Positions 57,766 through 64,000 of a stretch of DNA of 64,000 bases are shown here, in pieces. Both the position numbers and the translations under genes were made by a program. The notes under the pieces were generated by a model, which saw only the letters and a list, made by a program, of their open reading frames with translations, did not search any database and was not told the origin of the DNA. Origin of the DNA: Nonomuraea helvata (lineage in GTDB: Bacteria > Actinomycetota > Actinomycetes > Streptosporangiales > Streptosporangiaceae); NCBI RefSeq assembly GCF_039535785.1, contig NZ_BAAAXV010000001.1:2728001-2792000 (forward strand), given 5' to 3'. Numbering within the stretch: position 1 is the first letter of the stretch; every line of letters begins with the position of its first letter.

Positions 57766-59991
57766 TTATCGCAGCGCGGCAAGGACCTGATCGCGGACTT
57801 GTGCCCTCTGCCCGGCGTCGCTGAGGGGGCGACCGGCGCGATCCACGACATAGAAGACGTCCACCGCCTCCGCGCCGAGAGTCTCTACGCGAGCGGCCCT
57901 CACGTCAAGACCACACTCCCCGAACGCCCGTCCAATACGCCACAGAAGTCCCGGTCTGTCATGGGCCCTGACTTCCACCACAGTGGCGGTCGCGGAGGCG
58001 TCGTCGACCAGTGTTACGCGAGGTGGAGCCACAGGCACCCGGGGCGGCCTCATGGAGCGGGCGCGGCGGGCCAATCTCTGTTCGATGTCAAGACGCCCAG
58101 CAAGGACGAGACGGAGATCGGACTCCAGCGTCGCGGGGTCCGGCGGGGAGCCGTACTCGGGGATGACCGAGAACTCGATCACCGCCGTGGAGCCCGCGGA
58201 GGCGGACGAGGCGGAGCGCACGATGAGCCGGTGCGCCGAGAGCACGCCGGCGGCGCTCCACAGCAGTCCCACCCGGTCGGGGGCGACGACCGTGACCGCT
58301 CCCCCGTTGACGCGTACGGCCCCGCCGCCGTGCCTGGCGAGCCCGGCCTGCTCGGGCGACAGGGTGGGCGGCTTGGGCGGCGGCGAGCCGGCCAGCACGG
58401 ACCTGACGCGGCGCACGAGGTCGGCGACGAGCCCCGCCTTCCAGCCGTTCCAGGCGGCGGGACCGGTCGCGTGGCCGTCCGCGACCGCCAGCGCGGCCAG
58501 CAGGTCGAGGACCTCGCGCGTGCCGACGGTGGCGGCGACCTTCTCGATCGTGACGGGGTCGTCGAGGTCCCTGCGGGTGGCGGTCTCGGGGAGCAGCAGA
58601 TGGTGGCGTACGACGGTGGCGAGGGTCTCGACGTCCTGCGGGGGCAGGCCGATGCGGGTGGCGATGTCGCGTACCACGACCTCGCCCGTGGCGGAGTGGT
58701 CCCCTGGCCAGCCCTTGCCCACGTCGTGCAGGAGCGCCCCGATCAGCAGGAGGTCCGGACGCGAGACGTCGCGGGTGTGGCTGGCGGCGTTCGCGGCGGC
58801 CTCGATCAGGTGCCGGTCGACTGTGAAGCGGTGGATGGGATTGCGCTGGGGACGGTGGCGTACGCGTTCCCAGTCAGGAAGGAGTTTGACAAGAATGCCC
58901 GCCTGGTCGAGCTCCTCCCACACGGGCACGGCGGCGCGGCCCGCGCCGAGGATCGACACCAGGCAGTCGCGCGCCTCTTCCGGCCACGGCACCGGCATGG
59001 GCGGTGACTGAGCTGCGAGTACGGAGACCGTGGCGGGGGCGAGCGGCAGCCCGGAGTCGGCTGCCGCGGCGGCGGCACGCAGCACCAGGACGGGGTCCTT
59101 GCGCGGATCGACCCCTCTGGCGAGCACCACCTCGCCGCCGTGCTCGACCACGCCGTCCGCCAGCGGGCGGCGGCCTCGTGGAGCGGGCCCTGACAGCAGC
59201 CTGTCAACGGTGCGCCAGGTGCCGTCGAAGGCGTGGGAGACGGTCCGGCCCGCCTCGGCCAGCCTGCGCATGAGCGCCTCGGCGTCGAGCAGGCCGAGCA
59301 GCCCGGCCACGGCGTCCTGCTCCTGGAGTACCAGCCGGTCGGTGCCGCGGGCGGTGACGACGTGCAGCGCGTGCCGCACGTCCAGGATGAACTCGTACGC
59401 CTCGCGCGCCCTGGGGCCGGGGGCCGAGGCGACCCAGGCGGCGGCCACCGCCTGCATGGCCTGGACGTCGCGGAGCCCGCCGCGACCGTCCTTGAGATCG
59501 GGTTCGAGCAGGAAGGCCAGCTCGCCGCTGACCTGGGCCCGCTTGTCGGACGCGTCACGCAGCTCGCCGAGCCTGCGCCGGGAGTCGGCCCGCCACTCGG
59601 CCAGCACCGCCTCCCTGGCCTTCCTGGTCAGCTCGGGGTCGCCGGCCACGTGCCTGGCCTGGATGAGGCCGAGCACGGCCTTCAGATCCTGCCTGGCGAC
59701 GCTCACCGCCTCCTCGACCGTCCGCACGGAGTGGTCGAGATTGACCGCGGAGTCCCAGATCGGATACCAGATCCGGTCCGCGACCCGCGCCACGTCGGCC
59801 CGGCCGTTGTGCAGCAGGACCAGGTCGAGGTCGCTGCCGGGGGCGAGCTCGCCCCTTCCCAGGCTCCCGACGGCGACCAGTGAGACGTGGTCGCCGTCGC
59901 TCGCCGTTCTGAAGAGATCCTTGAGCCAGCGGTCGATGTCCGCCGCCCGCTCCTTGCGGGCCGCGGCGTACGAACGGGCCTCTCCCCTCAC
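57766..59991 (-). CDS. glnD: PII nucleotidyltransferase/deadenylylase GlnD
   Basis: 741 residues from GTG 59991. Nucleotidyltransferase motif VGSLGRGELAPGSDLDLVLL near 40, GlnD-specific LLEPDLKDGRGGLRDVQ, HD hydrolase motif LLIGALLHDVGKG near 415, and two C-terminal ACT domains (VTVVAPDRVGLLWSAAG; VVEVRAHDRPGLLWRIGRAFGE). In actinobacteria GlnD adenylylates GlnK on its T-loop Tyr when nitrogen is scarce. It is third in amtB-glnK-glnD, separated from glnK by 86 nt with two hairpins. Confidence 0.95.
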   Translation of the reverse strand: MRGEARSYAAARKERAADIDRWLKDLFRTASDGDHVSLVAVGSLGRGELAPGSDLDLVLLHNGRADVARVADRIWYPIWDSAVNLDHSVRTVEEAVSVARQDLKAVLGLIQARHVAGDPELTRKAREAVLAEWRADSRRRLGELRDASDKRAQVSGELAFLLEPDLKDGRGGLRDVQAMQAVAAAWVASAPGPRAREAYEFILDVRHALHVVTARGTDRLVLQEQDAVAGLLGLLDAEALMRRLAEAGRTVSHAFDGTWRTVDRLLSGPAPRGRRPLADGVVEHGGEVVLARGVDPRKDPVLVLRAAAAAADSGLPLAPATVSVLAAQSPPMPVPWPEEARDCLVSILGAGRAAVPVWEELDQAGILVKLLPDWERVRHRPQRNPIHRFTVDRHLIEAAANAASHTRDVSRPDLLLIGALLHDVGKGWPGDHSATGEVVVRDIATRIGLPPQDVETLATVVRHHLLLPETATRRDLDDPVTIEKVAATVGTREVLDLLAALAVADGHATGPAAWNGWKAGLVADLVRRVRSVLAGSPPPKPPTLSPEQAGLARHGGGAVRVNGGAVTVVAPDRVGLLWSAAGVLSAHRLIVRSASSASAGSTAVIEFSVIPEYGSPPDPATLESDLRLVLAGRLDIEQRLARRARSMRPPRVPVAPPRVTLVDDASATATVVEVRAHDRPGLLWRIGRAFGECGLDVRAARVETLGAEAVDVFYVVDRAGRPLSDAGQRAQVRDQVLAALR

Positions 59992-60015
59992 TACTGTGCC
60001 CCCTTGCCGAGCTCC

Positions 60016-60074
60016 GCCCGGACGCCGTCGTCCGGGCTTCGCGTTGTCATTGGCCTCACCCTCCGTCCGGAGGG
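60016..60074 (-). promoter_or_regulatory. Two hairpins between glnK and glnD
   Basis: CCCTCC-GTCC-GGAGGG (60059-60074) right after the glnK stop, and GCCCGGAC-GCCGTC-GTCCGGGC (60016-60037), both perfect stems. Probable attenuation, giving less glnD than glnK mRNA. Confidence 0.5.
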
Positions 60075-60077
60075 CGT

Positions 60078-61723
<1,646 letters not shown>

Positions 61724-61773
61724 GACGCGACCCTCCTTACATGTGACGTGTGGCCACAGCGTGTTCGCCCGGG

Positions 61774-61842
61774 GTTTCATGGCTCGACCAGGCGTGTTTC
61801 ACATTCGTGAATCTCGCCGGACGGGTGTTTCGCGTAGGTTTC
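61774..61842 (-). promoter_or_regulatory. GlnR-type box array upstream of amtB
   Basis: On the minus strand, TTCAC-N6-GAAAC (61811-61796) matches the GlnR a/b-site layout. Further GAAAC half-sites lie at 61842-61838, 61831-61827 and 61778-61774. The 11- and 22-nt offsets fit GlnR dimers. Direct nitrogen control of amtB-glnK-glnD is well known in actinomycetes. Confidence 0.6.
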
Positions 61843-61892
61843 GGAGTCCTCACTGATGCGTTTTCGGCTCGGCTATATCGGCCGTGAGATAC

Positions 61893-61911
61893 TTAGGATT
61901 GCCTAACCTAA
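61893..61911 (+). promoter_or_regulatory. Iron box (IdeR/DmdR operator)
   Basis: TTAGGATTGCCTAACCTAA matches 16 of 19 positions of the TTAGGTTAGGCTAACCTAA consensus. It lies 17 nt before the start of the siderophore-binding gene, so expression is repressed by iron. Confidence 0.85.
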
Positions 61912-61928
61912 AAGATCAAGGAATGCCC

Positions 61929-62855
61929 ATGCGCCTCCGCCTGGCCGTCGCCGCCATGCTCCCCGTCCTCGCCCTCTCCGCCTGCGGGACATCGACCTCC
62001 TCCCAGGAGACGGGCCCGACCCGGACCGTCAAGCACGCCATGGGAGAGACGAAGGTGCCGATGACCCCCAAGCGGGTCGTGGTCCTCGACACGGACAAAC
62101 TCGACACGATGGTCTCGCTCGGCATGGCACCCATCGGCGCGGCGCAGGCCCAGGAGAACCAGAAGTGGCCCGCGTACCTCGGCTCGGCCCTGTCGGCCAC
62201 CAAGGCGGTCGGCACCACGCAGGCCCCGAACATCGAGGCCATCATGGCGCTCAAGCCGGACCTCATCCTGGGCAGCAAGTTCCGGCAGGCGGCCTTCTAC
62301 GACAAGCTCAGCAAGATCGCGCCGACCGTGTTCACCGAGAAGGTGGGCATCACCTGGAAGGAGAACTTCCTGCTCGACGCCGAGGCGCTGGGCAAGAAGG
62401 ACCAGGCCCAGCAGCTGCTGTCGGCGTACGAGAAGCGGGCCGAGGAGGTGGGGGCCAAGTTCTCGAAGCTGCAGGTGAGCATCGTGCGGTTCATGCCCAC
62501 GGAGATCCGCATGTACGGGCCCGAGTCGTTCAGCGGCATCGTGGTGGGCGACGCGGGCATCCAGCGGCCCGAGCCGCAGCAGCTGGCCGACCAGGCGGAC
62601 AAGCGCTTCGGCAAGCTGAGCCAGGAGAACATCGCCAAGGCGGACGCCGACGCGCTCTTCTACACCGCGTACGGCGACGCGGCCGCCAAGGCGCAGGCCG
62701 CGGTGACCGGCGGGCCGCTGTGGAAGAACCTGAAGGCGGTCAAGTCGGGTAACGCGCACAACGTGGACGACGAGATCTGGATGACCGGCATCGGCGTCAC
62801 GGCCGCCGGCAAGATCCTCGACGACCTGGACAAGTACCTGACGCCGCTGGTGTGA
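61929..62855 (+). CDS. Iron-siderophore substrate-binding lipoprotein (FecB/FepB type)
   Basis: 308 residues from ATG 61929, with AAGGA 7 nt upstream; ATG 61923 is only 1 nt from it, and the frame further up reads through the iron box. Lipobox LALSACGT. Class III periplasmic-binding fold: PKRVVVLDTDKLDTMVSLGMAPIGA, NIEAIMALKPDLILGSKF, the long inter-lobe helix, and the C-terminal WMTGIGVTAAGKILDDL. It delivers a ferric siderophore to an ABC permease not present in the window. Confidence 0.93.
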   Translation: MRLRLAVAAMLPVLALSACGTSTSSQETGPTRTVKHAMGETKVPMTPKRVVVLDTDKLDTMVSLGMAPIGAAQAQENQKWPAYLGSALSATKAVGTTQAPNIEAIMALKPDLILGSKFRQAAFYDKLSKIAPTVFTEKVGITWKENFLLDAEALGKKDQAQQLLSAYEKRAEEVGAKFSKLQVSIVRFMPTEIRMYGPESFSGIVVGDAGIQRPEPQQLADQADKRFGKLSQENIAKADADALFYTAYGDAAAKAQAAVTGGPLWKNLKAVKSGNAHNVDDEIWMTGIGVTAAGKILDDLDKYLTPLV

Positions 62856-62861
62856 CCCAGG

Positions 62862-63635
62862 TCAGGGGCGGTGGGCTGCGAGCCGTACCCGGTCGCCCCT
62901 CTTGACGCGGCCGGGCCGCAGCACTCGCGCGTACACCCCCGCGCACGGCTGCGCCCCCATCTCGAACACCGGCACCCGGTTGTGCCTGGCCACCGTGCGC
63001 AGTGCCTCCGTGTCGCGCTCCAGCGGCCCGTGCGCCAGGGTCGGCACGGCGCAGCGCGGGCTCGCCACGATGACCTCCAGCACCACCTCGTCGCCCACGC
63101 TCAGCTCCCGGCCCACCCAGTCGTTCTCCGGAAAGCCCTCCTCCTCCGTCCCGATGACCAGATTGGGGCGGTAGCGGAGGGCTTCGACATGCCCGCGCGG
63201 GCTGAGGGCCCCGATCCGCTCGACGGCGGAGGTGGTGATCAGGTGGATGGGCGCGAAGTCGAAGAACGTCCCTTCGGGAGCCGCGCCGCCGAGCCGGCCG
63301 ACGGTGTGGGGCACCTCCGCGTCGATCCCCTCGGCCAGCACCTGTTCCGGCACCGAGCGCTCGAACTCGGCGCCCTCCGGTGGCACGTCGATCAGCCGTA
63401 CCTCCCGCCCGAGCAGCGCCGACAGCTTGGGGTCCCCGGGGACGCGGGCGCCCTCGATCGTCAGCAGGCCGCGCCAGAGCCGCGGGTTCTTGGCGCTGGC
63501 GATCTTCCCGGTGGCGACGTCCAGCACCGCGTGCGCCCGGTCGCCGGCGAGCCCGCGCTCGGTGACCTCGCTCTCGGAGAGCTCCTCCCCCAGCATCGAC
63601 TTGACGGGGTAGCGGAGCAGCGTCTCCAAGTGCAT
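62862..63635 (-). CDS. MOSC-domain protein
   Basis: 257 residues. N-terminal MOSC_N beta barrel (HLETLLRYPVKSMLGEELSESEVTERGLAGDRAHAVLDVATGK), then the MOSC domain with LRYRPNLVIGTEE and the conserved Cys in IVASPRCAVPTLAHGPLERD, and the end GVYARVLRPGRVKRGDRVRL. Relatives (YcbX, mARC) bind molybdenum cofactor through that Cys and reduce N-hydroxylated compounds with a redox partner. No ferredoxin domain is attached here. It is convergent with the siderophore lipoprotein (6-nt gap). Confidence 0.88.
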   Translation of the reverse strand: MHLETLLRYPVKSMLGEELSESEVTERGLAGDRAHAVLDVATGKIASAKNPRLWRGLLTIEGARVPGDPKLSALLGREVRLIDVPPEGAEFERSVPEQVLAEGIDAEVPHTVGRLGGAAPEGTFFDFAPIHLITTSAVERIGALSPRGHVEALRYRPNLVIGTEEEGFPENDWVGRELSVGDEVVLEVIVASPRCAVPTLAHGPLERDTEALRTVARHNRVPVFEMGAQPCAGVYARVLRPGRVKRGDRVRLAAHRP

Positions 63636-63645
63636 GCAGCCGATC

Positions 63646-64000
63646 TTAGGCCTGGGCCCAGAAGCGGCGCAGATGCGGCACCAGCTCGTCCGCCCGCTCG
63701 TCGGGGAAGAACAGCCTCCCGCCCTCGATCTCGACGATCTCCTTGACGCCGGGGATCGTGTCGCGCAGCCAGCGGGCCCAGCTCACGTCGAAGAACACGT
63801 CTCCCGTGCCCCAGACCACCAGCGTCGGCACGGTCAGCACGGTGAGCTGCGGCTCGATGGCGATCAGGTCCTTGGCGTCGACGGAGGTCAGCATCCGCTC
63901 GAAGGCACTGCCGCCGCCGGGCCTGGCGAGGATCGGCCGCAGGAACGCGTCCACCAGCTCCGCCGGATCATCGATCCGTTCGTAGCCCTCGCCGTACGCG
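63646..64000 (-). CDS. Alpha/beta hydrolase, C-terminal part, truncated by the window edge
   Basis: The frame enters from the right edge (…YGEGYERIDDPAEL at its start) and ends at 63646; about 118 codons are visible. LTVLTVPTLVVWGTGDVFFDVSWARWLRDTIPG carries the acid Asp of the triad (GTGDVFF), but the usual His near the C-terminus is replaced: EIEGGRLFFPDERADELVPHLRRFW has Arg-Leu where GAGHF is typical. It could be a haloalkane dehalogenase- or epoxide-hydrolase-like enzyme lacking normal catalysis. The nucleophile lies outside the window. Confidence 0.75.
   Translation of the reverse strand, partial: AYGEGYERIDDPAELVDAFLRPILARPGGGSAFERMLTSVDAKDLIAIEPQLTVLTVPTLVVWGTGDVFFDVSWARWLRDTIPGVKEIVEIEGGRLFFPDERADELVPHLRRFWAQA

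Overview
The window is high-GC DNA with dense, largely operonic gene packing, many GTG and a few TTG starts, TetR/MarR/PadR/LysR regulators next to their targets, and three complete conservon (cvn) operons. This points to a filamentous actinomycete, most likely a Streptosporangiaceae genome of the Nonomuraea type. The family-level guess is inference, because no rRNA is present. No tRNA, rRNA, insertion sequence, phage or CRISPR array was seen.

Layout: 1-2455 holds a MarR gene coupled to an edge-truncated gene, then a DUF5753-type HTH regulator with two small coupled unknown genes. 2671-11468 is a mosaic of small regulator/enzyme sets: RibD-C reductase; PadR plus FAD monooxygenase; acetyltransferase-TetR-MFS; MarR plus quinone oxidoreductase; and an apparently frameshifted ArsR gene facing a DUF2218-methyltransferase fusion. 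11535-20671 carries an SDR/erythromycin-esterase pair, a secreted CocE-type hydrolase with a CitMHS carrier, and a LysR-CoA transferase-CitE lyase set that looks like a carboxylate uptake and CoA-dependent cleavage module. 20717-23683 has a secreted GH6 cellulase, a TetR and an SDR.

23748-28432, 38040-42106 and 53368-57630 are three four-gene conservons, all on the minus strand, each in the order cvnA (sensor kinase-like), cvnB (Roadblock), cvnC (DUF742), cvnD (GTPase). Between the first two lies an amine locus: aldehyde dehydrogenase, UGT-type glycosyltransferase, TetR, a PotABCD importer, and divergently a glucosamine-kinase-like protein with a SIS isomerase. Between the second and third lie a glycine betaine importer with two tandem binding proteins, a choline dehydrogenase, a GbsR-like repressor, a TetR-controlled DrrAB-type exporter and a deazaflavin-reductase/hemerythrin fusion. 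The window ends with amtB-glnK-glnD, an iron-boxed siderophore-binding lipoprotein, a MOSC protein and a truncated alpha/beta hydrolase.

The strongest unexpected signals are: a short shared sequence upstream of all three cvnA genes; a conserved C-terminal motif at the end of otherwise divergent repeat-rich CvnA tails; hairpins at the cvnB/cvnC junctions; two uncommon domain fusions; and the citramalate- or citrate-like CoA module.
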